Source of the DNA: Clostridia bacterium | GTDB lineage: Bacteria > Bacillota > Clostridia > UBA1381 | Direction of reading: 5' to 3' | DNA: 64,000 nucleotides | Assembly (NCBI GenBank): GCA_017935675.1 | Contig: JAGBHE010000080.1 | Coordinates: 1-64,000 of the forward strand | Part shown: positions 16,974 through 24,653 of the stretch, in pieces | Position numbering within the stretch: position 1 is the stretch's first letter | Layout: the number at the start of each line of letters is the position of its first letter | Notes under the pieces: model-generated | Seen by the model: the letters and a program-made list of their open reading frames with translations, nothing else | Databases searched by the model: none | Told to the model about the DNA's origin: nothing | Translations under genes and position numbers: made by a program

Positions 16974-18671
16974 ATGAAAAAAATATTTATTATTTTCAGC
17001 GTCATTATTTCAATGCTTGCACAGTACGCTGTATTTGCTGCAGAGCAGATTACAACTCTTACTTACATTGATTTTGAGGATTTTACATCCGCTGATACTT
17101 CGGGATATACAACATATAAGCCTGCTGTTGCTTATAACGTAAACGGCGGAAGTATCAGAGGTGATGTCGTTGTTTTCTCAACGGATGACTGTATAGTTGA
17201 TTCTGCGAACAACGATCTCAGTACTGTGAAAACATTTACAACAATCAGCACCGATCCGACAGTTATGATTTCAATACAGGCTGATACGGAAAATGATATA
17301 TGCGCGAATGTTCCGTTAAGCATAAATTCTGCCAACATAGATAATCCTGAATTTGAAATTTACATAAATGATGTATTTTATAAGACAACAACGGATTTAT
17401 CTCATGCTTTAAGACTTGAAAGCGGAAAAAATGAGATTTATGTTGTCGAAACCTCAAGCGGAATAAAAAGTAATGTTCTTACTTTTAACTGTGCTGCTTA
17501 TGATGTGAAAAGAGTTCTTCTTGACACAGACTTTACAGACGGATGCCCGTCCGATGTAACTGCGAATGATAAGTCAGGTGCAGTTACAAACACAGTTGTT
17601 GACGAAAAATACGGAAAAAGTATGCTGCTTTCTTGGGACGGTACCGGCGAAGCTCCGTATATGATTTTTCCGTCAGCTTTAAATTACGGCGGAGTATTTG
17701 TTTGGGAAGCGGATTATTTTGCATTAAAAAATCAGGCGCAGAGATTGTTCTCCGCAAAAACCGATGAAAACACATGGTTTAATGCAGTAGCGGTAAATGC
17801 TTCGGGTGCGGTTCAATGTGTAAATGAAAAAAATCAGCCGGGGGATACGGATGTAACACTTCCCGATGGCGGCTGGGTAAATTTAAAGGTGGTTATTGAT
17901 ACGAATAATTGGACATATACGGCATATGTAAACGGTCGAAAGAGTTCTGATAATACACCGATTTGTGTTTCGGGAAGCAGAATTCAATATGTTCATTTCG
18001 GGCTTGCCGGAAGCGGAAAAGCTGTTATTGATAACGCAAAGCAGTATATTGTAAACGGCAGATTTTCGCAGACGGTTGAATGCTTTGACAGCGACGGGTA
18101 TATGTGTTATCAGACAGAATTTCCGTATTCTGCAGGGGGTGTTGTAAATATAACCTTTAATCAGAAAATGAATGCCGAATCAATAAAAACGATTACCATG
18201 ACAGATGCGGACGGTGCTGAAATTAAAATAAACACAGAATATGACGATAATGCAAACTGTGCTGTAATTACCGTAGCTCAGGAGCTTAATGCCGATGCCG
18301 AGTACATAATAAACCTTTCAGATGTTTTATCGGGTGCTGAAAGCACGGCTGAAAGCGGTAAAATTATTATTAAGACCGATAAAGCGCCGTATTGCATAAG
18401 ATCTGCTTCGATTGACTTGAACGGCGCTTCGTCAGGGCAGAAAATAAAGTGCAGGGTTTCAATAAGAAATGCAAATTCAGATTCACGTCCTGCAAGAATA
18501 TTTGTTGCGGTATATGATGGTAATATGCTTAAATCAATAAATACCGCAGAGACAGAGATTGGTAAGACTGCATATGAAATTGAGATTACGGTTCCAGAGT
18601 CGCCGCCGGATTGCAATGCAGAGGTTTATCTTGTGTATGATAATCTCAGTCTTATCGATGTTGTAAGATGA
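16974..18671 (+). CDS. Secreted LamG/Ig-like protein, no catalytic domain
   Basis: A 565-residue exported protein with a signal peptide (1-23). A short Ig-like segment follows (about 100-165). Next is a LamG/concanavalin-like sandwich (about 180-355) recognised by WVNLKVVIDTNNWTYTAYVNG and HFGLAGSGKAVIDNA. Then comes an SbsA-type Ig segment (about 375-455: VNITFNQKMNAESIKTITM), and a C-terminal module (about 465-565) distantly like the shared C-terminal module of the other mosaic proteins here. I see no catalytic motif. LamG-like folds commonly bind sugars, so a glycan-binding role is a reasonable guess. It starts 10 bases after the lyase gene and overlaps the next small frame by ATGATGA. Confidence 0.7.
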   Translation: MKKIFIIFSVIISMLAQYAVFAAEQITTLTYIDFEDFTSADTSGYTTYKPAVAYNVNGGSIRGDVVVFSTDDCIVDSANNDLSTVKTFTTISTDPTVMISIQADTENDICANVPLSINSANIDNPEFEIYINDVFYKTTTDLSHALRLESGKNEIYVVETSSGIKSNVLTFNCAAYDVKRVLLDTDFTDGCPSDVTANDKSGAVTNTVVDEKYGKSMLLSWDGTGEAPYMIFPSALNYGGVFVWEADYFALKNQAQRLFSAKTDENTWFNAVAVNASGAVQCVNEKNQPGDTDVTLPDGGWVNLKVVIDTNNWTYTAYVNGRKSSDNTPICVSGSRIQYVHFGLAGSGKAVIDNAKQYIVNGRFSQTVECFDSDGYMCYQTEFPYSAGGVVNITFNQKMNAESIKTITMTDADGAEIKINTEYDDNANCAVITVAQELNADAEYIINLSDVLSGAESTAESGKIIIKTDKAPYCIRSASIDLNGASSGQKIKCRVSIRNANSDSRPARIFVAVYDGNMLKSINTAETEIGKTAYEIEITVPESPPDCNAEVYLVYDNLSLIDVVR

Positions 18672-18985
18672 TGAAAAAAATTAAATGTTTACTGATGCTT
18701 TGTGTATTGCTTTTCGCAGGCACAAATGCATCAGCTGAAGGTCTGAAGCCCGGTGATTATATTGTACTCGGGAAATATAACAGGCAGCAGATCATATGGC
18801 GATGCTTGAGAAACGACGATGATGGGTACTCTGCAGAAAGCGGAAGTATAAAAGAAAGGAAGAAAGAAAATGAAAAAAATAATGTCATTCTTACTCGCAG
18901 CAGGGCTTATGGCTTTATCGCTTACAGCTTTTGCTATCAACAAATCAGTAATGTCAAATCCGATAGGCTTCGGAACACCGGTTGA
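18668..18985 (+). pseudogene. 5' fragment of a secreted DUF6273-like gene
   Basis: The frame starts with a good signal peptide (residues 2-24, ending NASAEG). It then reads LKPGDYIVLGKYNRQQIIWR, the opening of the DUF6273 domain found in many Clostridial surface proteins, which is normally 150 or more residues long. After about residue 55 the sequence becomes a lysine/glutamate run made of the next gene's ribosome site (AAAGAAAGGAAGAAAG), then runs out of frame over that gene. The domain was therefore cut off and only its first 50 or so residues remain. Its ATG overlaps the stop of the previous gene, so the stump may still be translated. Confidence 0.6.
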
Positions 18986-20681
18986 ATTTGAAAACTATTC
19001 GGTTGATCAGACATTTGCTACAAACTGGTGCCGTTTTAACGACAACGCACTTGTTCTCAATATGTCTGCACCTGCAGAAGCAAAGATTGTAGATACGGGG
19101 GTAAGCAAGTACGGTAAAGCTCTTCAGATCACGACAAAAGGTGAAGCTGCTTCAGATCTTGCTTCAAAAATCCCTAACTATACAAGTGCAAACCCTGCAA
19201 CGGCAACAGCAGGTGAATATGTAATCAGCGGAAGCTACAAATTCGGTGATGTAACAAACGAACGTAAAATCACAGTTAAAGTGGTGGGAGAACAGGGAAA
19301 TAAGTGGATTAACCTTATCTTGAAGGACGGTCAGCTTAAGCTTGATGCAGGTAATGGTCAGAAGCTTGCAACGGAAGACATTTCTGCTGACGTATGGTAC
19401 GATATTGATTTCTGTGTCAATACAGTTGACGGTTACGCTGCTGTTTATATCAATGGTAAATTTGTTGCAGAAGAAGAAAGCCCTTGTGTCGGTTATACAT
19501 TCTACGATGCAGGATTTATGCATTCAAGAGCAGACGCTTCTGTTTCTGTAATCGATAACATCAGCTTTGCATATAAAACAAAGATAGAGTCTCCTTCATT
19601 GGAATTGAACGAGTATAATCTCACAATCAAGGAGGTTATGACGGATCTCAATTTTGACGATTATGATGCGCAGACGGGAAGTAATGGTATCAATTATTCG
19701 GGATCAATGAGTTCGGCCGCATGGAGCGTTGAAGAGGATGCAGAAAAGGAAAGTGTACTTAAGAGCGCAACAACAGCATTTACTTCAATTTCATTCCCGA
19801 ACAGAGATGTTAAGCTTGACGGTGTATATATACTTGCATATGACGCAAAGTTTGAAAACTTCGGCACAGAGCGTAAGATATTTACTATTAAGGCAGGAAA
19901 TTCATGGACAAATGCAGGCGCCAGGATCGACTGGGCAGGTGTTCTAAGTTCAACAGGCGGTGCAAAGGAAACAGTTCAGCTTTCGGTAAATAAATGGTAT
20001 AGCTTCAAGTACATCCTTAACACATATACAGGCGTTGAAAAAATGTATATGGACGGTAATCTTATATGGACACACCAGAGCGATGATTACAAGGCTGTAT
20101 TTAATTACGCACAGTCAACAGCCAGCGTAAACCTCACTACTTACTACGATAACTTCTATGCTGCATTAGGCGAAGAAGAAGCACCTTCAAGTGTTCACGC
20201 AGTAGGTGATAAGGTTACATATACATATAAAACAAACGTTACATCAGCTGCAAGCATTCATCTTTACAATAACGAAACAGATTGCGGTGCTTTCAATGGT
20301 GAGCTTCTTGCAGAAGCAGTTCTCAAGGCAGGTAAGAATGTCATCACAGCACGTGCATTTGACAAATACGGAAGCTTGTTATTGACATCAGAGCCCATAG
20401 TAATCAATATCGGATACACACTTGACGACATTGATTTATCAGCAGCAAACGGATCTGTAACAGCAAGCGGTATGCTTGATGAAGCTTGTCTCGTTATTGC
20501 AGCACTTTATAATGAAAATGGTACACTTGCAAAAGCTTCAATCGGTTTATTCAATGACGGACCTTACAGTGTAACTGTTTCAGATATCCCGTCAGATCTC
20601 ACAGGTTATTCAATGAAGGTTATGTATTGGAATTCGGAAGATTGCATCACTCCGCTTTTTGACTGTGAAATAATCAGATAA
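18870..20681 (+). CDS. Secreted protein with two LamG-like domains
   Basis: A 603-residue exported protein with a signal peptide (1-22). Two LamG-like beta-sandwiches occupy about 35-225 and 240-430; each has the WYDIDFCVNTVDGYAAVYING type of strand pair. An Ig-like segment follows (about 440-510), and the C-terminal module (515-603) ends MKVMYWNSEDCITPLFDCEI. That ending parallels the xxWDxxxxxKPLxxE ending of the larger mosaic proteins at 42270, 47869 and 56535. There is no enzyme motif. Codon choice looks cleaner than in its neighbours (many CTT, GCA, ACA, GGT), which may mean high expression. It is the last gene of the locus 1 operon. A glycan-binding surface protein is the best guess. 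Confidence 0.72.
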   Translation: MKKIMSFLLAAGLMALSLTAFAINKSVMSNPIGFGTPVEFENYSVDQTFATNWCRFNDNALVLNMSAPAEAKIVDTGVSKYGKALQITTKGEAASDLASKIPNYTSANPATATAGEYVISGSYKFGDVTNERKITVKVVGEQGNKWINLILKDGQLKLDAGNGQKLATEDISADVWYDIDFCVNTVDGYAAVYINGKFVAEEESPCVGYTFYDAGFMHSRADASVSVIDNISFAYKTKIESPSLELNEYNLTIKEVMTDLNFDDYDAQTGSNGINYSGSMSSAAWSVEEDAEKESVLKSATTAFTSISFPNRDVKLDGVYILAYDAKFENFGTERKIFTIKAGNSWTNAGARIDWAGVLSSTGGAKETVQLSVNKWYSFKYILNTYTGVEKMYMDGNLIWTHQSDDYKAVFNYAQSTASVNLTTYYDNFYAALGEEEAPSSVHAVGDKVTYTYKTNVTSAASIHLYNNETDCGAFNGELLAEAVLKAGKNVITARAFDKYGSLLLTSEPIVINIGYTLDDIDLSAANGSVTASGMLDEACLVIAALYNENGTLAKASIGLFNDGPYSVTVSDIPSDLTGYSMKVMYWNSEDCITPLFDCEIIR

Positions 20682-20728
20682 TTTGTGTGCGGCTTAAGAA
20701 ATGAGGGCGTTGCAATCAGCGCAGACCG

Positions 20729-20773
20729 TCCATAGGCAGAAAGTCTATAAATTATAAACTTTCTGCCTATGGA
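20729..20773 (+). terminator. Long perfect hairpin after the locus 1 operon
   Basis: TCCATAGGCAGAAAGT pairs perfectly with ACTTTCTGCCTATGGA (16 pairs, 13-base loop), 47 bases after the last gene. No T-run follows, so it may stabilise the 3' end rather than terminate by itself. The remainder of the 320-base gap to 21003 shows nothing else I can identify. Confidence 0.5.
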
Positions 20774-21002
20774 CTACAAACAAAACTCACCACTCGACGT
20801 ACCTTCCGTATAGTCAATCCTGAATTTTGCACGGCTAAAAAATAAAAGAATATACTTTGTCTTTAATCAAGACTAAAAATTCCGTGTTTCCTTTCCATTT
20901 AACTTTCATAGTCATTTCTCTCATGCTTTATTTCAGAATAAATTTAAGTTGAAGCATATCCCGCTGCCGCGCCGGAAATCTTATAGGAATAGATTTTCTT
21001 CT

Positions 21003-21659
21003 CTATTTTATCTTACCGATTCCCACATCAAAGTGATACTTTACAATTCCTAAATCAACATTTATATAAGGACCTTTACCGCTTGTATTGATTTCTGCTA
21101 TTCCATTATCAGACAGGCTAATAACAAATTTCTGCTGATTGATAGCGGTAGGTGCTAAAAGTGCCGCCTCAACGCCGTTTTTAAACCAATCAGGCATGTC
21201 ACCGCTGACATTTGTGACTTTTTCTATGGTTTTTGATTTATGGGGGCTTCCGCCATTTGCACCATAACCTAAGGCAATTGTAATCACGACTTTTTCACCG
21301 TCATCTAACTTTGGCTTAACGTTTTTTTCATTAAAAGTGCCCACCCAGCAGGTATTAAGTCCGATTTCTTGCAAAAACAGCACCAATTCTTCACCAAAGT
21401 AGCCGCATTTTTCTTCAAGGTCGGGTGCTGTCTTCCCGCAGATGGCAATCCCGCAAGGTACACGGCTCCATCCGATAAGCTTATTAATAAAGCCCCCAAA
21501 TACATTTTCCGGAGATTCAATAAGTTGAATATTAAGCCCTGATTTTGCATTAATCTCAGCTATTTTTTCTTTAATCTGAGTTATTTTTTCAGGCTCTATT
21601 CTTTTATCAAGATACTGCCTGACCGAATGTCTCTGTCGTATAAGATTCATTTTGTCCAT
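21003..21659 (-). CDS. Nitroreductase-family protein
   Basis: A 218-residue cytoplasmic flavoprotein of the nitroreductase superfamily, of the type with two half-domains (TM1586-like). Recognisable parts are LIRQRHSVRQYLDKRIEPEKI at the N-terminus (flavin phosphate contacts), SRVPCGIAICGK, CWVGTFNEKNV, and AALLAPTAINQQKFVISL near residue 167, the usual second FMN contact. It should reduce a nitro, quinone or similar substrate with NAD(P)H. The physiological substrate is unknown. It overlaps the preceding 41-residue frame by 13 bases and so is probably translationally coupled to it. The operon promoter is at 21847-21875. Confidence 0.85.
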   Translation of the reverse strand: MDKMNLIRQRHSVRQYLDKRIEPEKITQIKEKIAEINAKSGLNIQLIESPENVFGGFINKLIGWSRVPCGIAICGKTAPDLEEKCGYFGEELVLFLQEIGLNTCWVGTFNEKNVKPKLDDGEKVVITIALGYGANGGSPHKSKTIEKVTNVSGDMPDWFKNGVEAALLAPTAINQQKFVISLSDNGIAEINTSGKGPYINVDLGIVKYHFDVGIGKIK

Positions 21660-21772
21660 TTTGTTTCACAACCTTTTTTTATTTTAATTTTTGACGCTTC
21701 TGCCGGACAGCTCTCTATATGTTTTTTCACCAAACAGCTTATGCAGTCCGGATTTAATCTGTTATTATCCAT
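21647..21772 (-). CDS. 41-residue cysteine-containing leader protein of nitroreductase operon
   Basis: The ATG at 21772 has an excellent AAGGAGA site and lies about 75 bases after a consensus promoter, so this short frame is very likely translated. It reads NRLNPDCISCLVKKHIESCP, with CxxC and a third cysteine. The pattern resembles the first residues of DUF89/ARMT1-type metal-dependent phosphatases (xxNPxCxxCLLKKxxE), which suggests either the stump of such a gene fused to the nitroreductase operon or an independent small thiol/metal-binding protein. Confidence 0.45.
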   Translation of the reverse strand: MDNNRLNPDCISCLVKKHIESCPAEASKIKIKKGCETKWTK

Positions 21773-21846
21773 ATTGTTCTCCTTATTTTCCACATCTGAA
21801 TCATCTGCGCTTTTATACAAATGCCTTGAAGTATTGATCAATTAAA

Positions 21847-21875
21847 ATTATATCACCTTTCAGGCGATTTGGCAA
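21847..21875 (-). promoter_or_regulatory. Consensus promoter of the nitroreductase operon
   Basis: Read on the minus strand: TTGCCA, 17-base spacer, TATAAT. It stands back to back with the promoter of the MATE operon, with about 50 bases between the two -35 boxes. Confidence 0.75.
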
Positions 21876-21921
21876 GACTATTATCGATAATTTACAGCCG
21901 GTTTTAATTTTTTTTAAAACA

Positions 21922-21950
21922 TTGACAGTTTGATTTTTTTGTGATAGAAT
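21922..21950 (+). promoter_or_regulatory. Consensus promoter of the MATE operon
   Basis: A perfect TTGACA, a 17-base spacer and TAGAAT. Transcription would begin near 21957 and leave about 260 bases of leader before the MATE start. Confidence 0.75.
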
Positions 21951-21956
21951 TAACAG

Positions 21957-22205
21957 TGGATTTTTGCAGGTTGCCGATATGCTGCAACATAAATATATTG
22001 AAATCGGTGCAAAATAACCTAAGCGCAGATGTCCCCCGGCTTCTTCGGCGGCGGGTTCCATTTCAGAATTTCAGTGGGAGTTTTAATCTCCCACTGACGC
22101 TTCGGAGCTAACGCTCCCTGCGCTTGCTTGCAATCTGTCGCAAGCTCTGCTCCTTGCGAGCAAAGCAGGAGCGTTGCTCCGATTTAAATTAAATTAAAAG
22201 AAAAA
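21957..22205 (+). promoter_or_regulatory. Long structured 5' leader of the MATE operon
   Basis: The leader holds several hairpins. CAGTGGGAG/CTCCCACTG lies at 22072-22096; a GGAGC/GCTCC stem follows near 22103-22115; and further GC-rich arms occur from 22116 to 22180, ending in GGAGC-GTT-GCTCC just before the ribosome site. No coding frame is visible. It may be a riboswitch-like or attenuation leader, or simply an accumulation of the dispersed repeat also seen at 5102-5176 and 24547-24575. I could not match it to a known riboswitch class. Confidence 0.35.
22160..22188. repeat. 29-bp inverted repeat, left copy
   Basis: These 29 bases are the exact reverse complement of 24547-24575. The pair encloses the MATE and metallo-hydrolase genes. 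Each copy contains GGAGCAACGCTCC or its complement, a small dyad. Confidence 0.8.
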
Positions 22206-22218
22206 GAAGGTAGAGAAA

Positions 22219-23586
22219 TTGGCTGTAAAGGAAGACATGCTCGGTACGGAGAAGATATCCGTACTGATGACAAAAATGGCGATACCTTCTGTTATCGCTC
22301 AGGTTATAAATATTTTATATAACATCGTTGACCGTATTTATATCGGGCACATTCCGAATGCATCGGCAGATGCTCTGACAGGCGTTGGTGTGGCGTTTCC
22401 TATTGTCACATTCATATCTGCGTTTTCGGCGTTTGTCGGCGCAGGCGGCGCGCCGCTTTCTGCTATATGGCAAGGCAAAGGCGACAACGACAGAGCCGAG
22501 AAAATTCTCGGAAACGGTGTAACTATGCTGATATTCTTTACAGCTGTTTTGATGGCAGTATTTTATATTTTTATGAAGCCTATGCTTTATGCCTTCGGCG
22601 CAAGTGACGCTACAATCGGTTACGGTGTGACCTACATTTCAATTTATCTTGCCGGAACACTTTTTGTTGAGCTTGCACTCGGCTTAAATCCTTATATTAT
22701 CTCACAGGGTGCGGCAAAAACAGGCATGGTTTCTGTTGTAATCGGTGCGGTTATCAACATTGTGCTTGACCCTATATTCATATTTATTTTCGATATGGGC
22801 GTTGCAGGCGCAGCTTTGGCAACTATTATTTCACAGCTTGTAAGCGCTTTGTGGGTAGTTTGTTTTTTGACAAGCAAAAAGGCAGTGCTCAGGATAAAGC
22901 TTAAGAATTTGACGCCTGATTTCAGAATTATAAAAAGCATATCCGCGCTTGGTGTTTCACCTTTTGTAATGCGTTCAACGGAAAGCCTTGTGAGCATTGC
23001 ATTAAACAGCGGTATGCAGACCTATGGCGGAGATTTGTATGTCGGCTCAATTACCATAATGCAAAGCGTTATGCAGTTTTTCTCTGCGCCCTTGGGTGGA
23101 TTTACCCAAGGTGTTCAGCCGATTATCAGTTACAATTTCGGCGCGGGAAAGTTTGACCGTGTAAAAAAGACATATCGAAGCATGATTGGCGTTTGCACGA
23201 TATTTTCACTTGTCGGAGCTGTGGTTATAATGGTTTTTCCGCAAATTTTTGCAGGAATGTTCACAAACTCAGAGGAGCTTATTGAGCTTTGCGGAAGAAA
23301 AATGCCTTTATTTATTTCGGGTATGCTTCTGTTCGGCGTGCAGATGGGAATACAGCCGACATTTATGGCTCTCGGTCAGGCAAAAATATCACTTTTTATT
23401 GCAGCTCTCAGAAAAGTTATTCTGCTTGTTCCCCTTGCCGTTATAATGCCGGTATTCTTCGGCACGGAGGGCGTGTATATGGCAGAACCTATTTCTGATT
23501 TCACATCCGCAACTGCTGCAATGATACTTTTCTTTGCAAATATAAAGAAAATTCTGACGGAAGACGCTTTAGACAAAATAAAATAG
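22219..23586 (+). CDS. MATE-family multidrug/toxin efflux transporter
   Basis: A 455-residue, 12-helix transporter of the MATE family (MepA/DinF-like branch) that exports drugs or metabolites against Na+ or H+. Diagnostic parts are TKMAIPSVIAQVINILYNIVDRIYIGH, GVGVAFPIV, GAGGAPLSAIWQGKGD and, in the second half, GFTQGVQPIISYNFGAGKFDRVKK. The TTG at 22219 is chosen as start: GAAGG lies nine bases upstream and the next residues AVKEDMLGTEKIS match family N-termini. It leads an operon with a metallo-hydrolase. The substrate is unknown. Confidence 0.92.
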   Translation: MAVKEDMLGTEKISVLMTKMAIPSVIAQVINILYNIVDRIYIGHIPNASADALTGVGVAFPIVTFISAFSAFVGAGGAPLSAIWQGKGDNDRAEKILGNGVTMLIFFTAVLMAVFYIFMKPMLYAFGASDATIGYGVTYISIYLAGTLFVELALGLNPYIISQGAAKTGMVSVVIGAVINIVLDPIFIFIFDMGVAGAALATIISQLVSALWVVCFLTSKKAVLRIKLKNLTPDFRIIKSISALGVSPFVMRSTESLVSIALNSGMQTYGGDLYVGSITIMQSVMQFFSAPLGGFTQGVQPIISYNFGAGKFDRVKKTYRSMIGVCTIFSLVGAVVIMVFPQIFAGMFTNSEELIELCGRKMPLFISGMLLFGVQMGIQPTFMALGQAKISLFIAALRKVILLVPLAVIMPVFFGTEGVYMAEPISDFTSATAAMILFFANIKKILTEDALDKIK

Positions 23587-23597
23587 GAGAAAAAACT

Positions 23598-23663
23598 ATG
23601 AAGATATGTTATTTCAGCCCTGCAGGCAGAATAAAGCAGTATCGGAGGAGGGTGAATAATTAA
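23598..23663 (+). pseudogene. 21-residue flavodoxin-like stump
   Basis: An AGGAGA site precedes an ATG that reads KICYFSPAGRIKQYRRRVNN and stops, the TAA sharing its last base with the next ATG. The first ten residues match the phosphate-binding start of flavodoxin/EFR1-type proteins (MKIxYFSxTGRT). The frame then runs straight into the ribosome site of the metallo-hydrolase. It is best explained as a flavodoxin-like gene lost by deletion, with the stump kept as a coupling leader. Confidence 0.4.
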
Positions 23664-24535
23664 TGCATAGCATAAAGGTTACAGATGTAAGAGCCGTTGC
23701 TGGCGACAGTGCTTTTTTGATTGATGACGGAAAAACTTCAATTATGTATGATTCCGGTTTTGCTTTTACCGGATATAAGGTAGCGGATAACATAAAAAAG
23801 ATATTAGGCTCAAGAAAGCTTGACTATATTTTTTTAACACACTCACATTATGATCATGCTTTGGGCTCTGCTTATGTGAAAAGACGGTACCCGAATGCGA
23901 AGGTTGTTGCCGGAGAATATGCGGCGAAGATATTTGCAAAGCAAAGTGCAAAAGCGGTGATGAGAGATCTGGACAAGAAGTTTGCGGCAAAATGCGGAAT
24001 TGCCGAATATGAGGATTTAACAGATGAGCTTTCCGTTGATATCACGGTAAATGACGGAGACATTGTAAAAGCCGGAGAAATGGAATTCACGGCGGTTGCA
24101 TTCCCGGGGCATACAAGGTGCTCAATGGGATATTACCTTGACGAAAATAAACTGCTGCTCTCCTCCGAAACCTTAGGCGTGTACGGAGGACCGGATATTG
24201 TTCTGCCGTCATATCTTATAGGATACGAAATAACCATGAATTCTATTGCAAAAGCCGAAGGTATGGATATTGAAAGTATCCTGCTTCCTCATTTCGGGCT
24301 TCTGAATCGGGAGGAAACAAAAGCCTATATCAAAAGCAGCCGCCGGAGCGCTGAGCTGACAGCAAAGGAAATTGCGGACCTTCTGCGCTCCGGCGCTGCG
24401 GACGAAGAAGCTGCCGAATTTTTTAAAAATAAGTTTTTTCATGGGCTAATCAAGGAAATATATCCTGCTGATGCACTGGAGCTTAACACGAGTATAATGG
24501 TAAAGCTTATAAGAAAAGAACTGATTGAAAAATAA
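23663..24535 (+). CDS. Metallo-beta-lactamase-fold hydrolase
   Basis: A 290-residue cytoplasmic metallo-hydrolase. The metal-binding signature THSHYDHALG (about residues 59-68) is intact, followed by FPGHTRCSMGYYL (third histidine, about 150), LLSSETLG (bridging acid region) and LLPHFGLL (final histidine, about 210). The fold covers hydrolases of thioesters, lactones and phosphodiesters as well as flavodiiron-type partners, so the reaction cannot be named. The ATG overlaps the stop of the 21-residue stump, and GGAGGAGGG lies eight bases upstream. It shares an operon with the MATE transporter. Confidence 0.88.
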   Translation: MHSIKVTDVRAVAGDSAFLIDDGKTSIMYDSGFAFTGYKVADNIKKILGSRKLDYIFLTHSHYDHALGSAYVKRRYPNAKVVAGEYAAKIFAKQSAKAVMRDLDKKFAAKCGIAEYEDLTDELSVDITVNDGDIVKAGEMEFTAVAFPGHTRCSMGYYLDENKLLLSSETLGVYGGPDIVLPSYLIGYEITMNSIAKAEGMDIESILLPHFGLLNREETKAYIKSSRRSAELTAKEIADLLRSGAADEEAAEFFKNKFFHGLIKEIYPADALELNTSIMVKLIRKELIEK

Positions 24536-24546
24536 ATTTCCGCGTG

Positions 24547-24575
24547 TTTAAATCGGAGCAACGCTCCTGCTTTGC
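24547..24575. repeat. 29-bp inverted repeat, right copy
   Basis: An exact reverse complement of 22160-22188, beginning 11 bases after the metallo-hydrolase stop. Confidence 0.8.
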
Positions 24576-24594
24576 GTTTAGGTTATATATGAAT

Positions 24595-24640
24595 AATCCC
24601 CTTAGAGTATTTTGCTCTGAAGGGGATTATTTTATTTATT
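24595..24640. terminator. Bidirectional terminator between convergent operons
   Basis: AATCCCCTTAGAG pairs with CTCTGAAGGGGATT (one bulged base) and is followed by ATTTTATTTATT. On the other strand the hairpin is followed by ATTCATATATAA, a weaker tail. It separates the MATE operon from the convergent GH26-like gene. Confidence 0.75.
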
Positions 24641-24653
24641 GATAATGATTAAC

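Noticed and set aside
20729..20773. A classical rho-independent terminator
   Set aside because: The stem is strong but no T-run follows on either strand near the stem, so I only call it a hairpin with a possible terminator or stability role.
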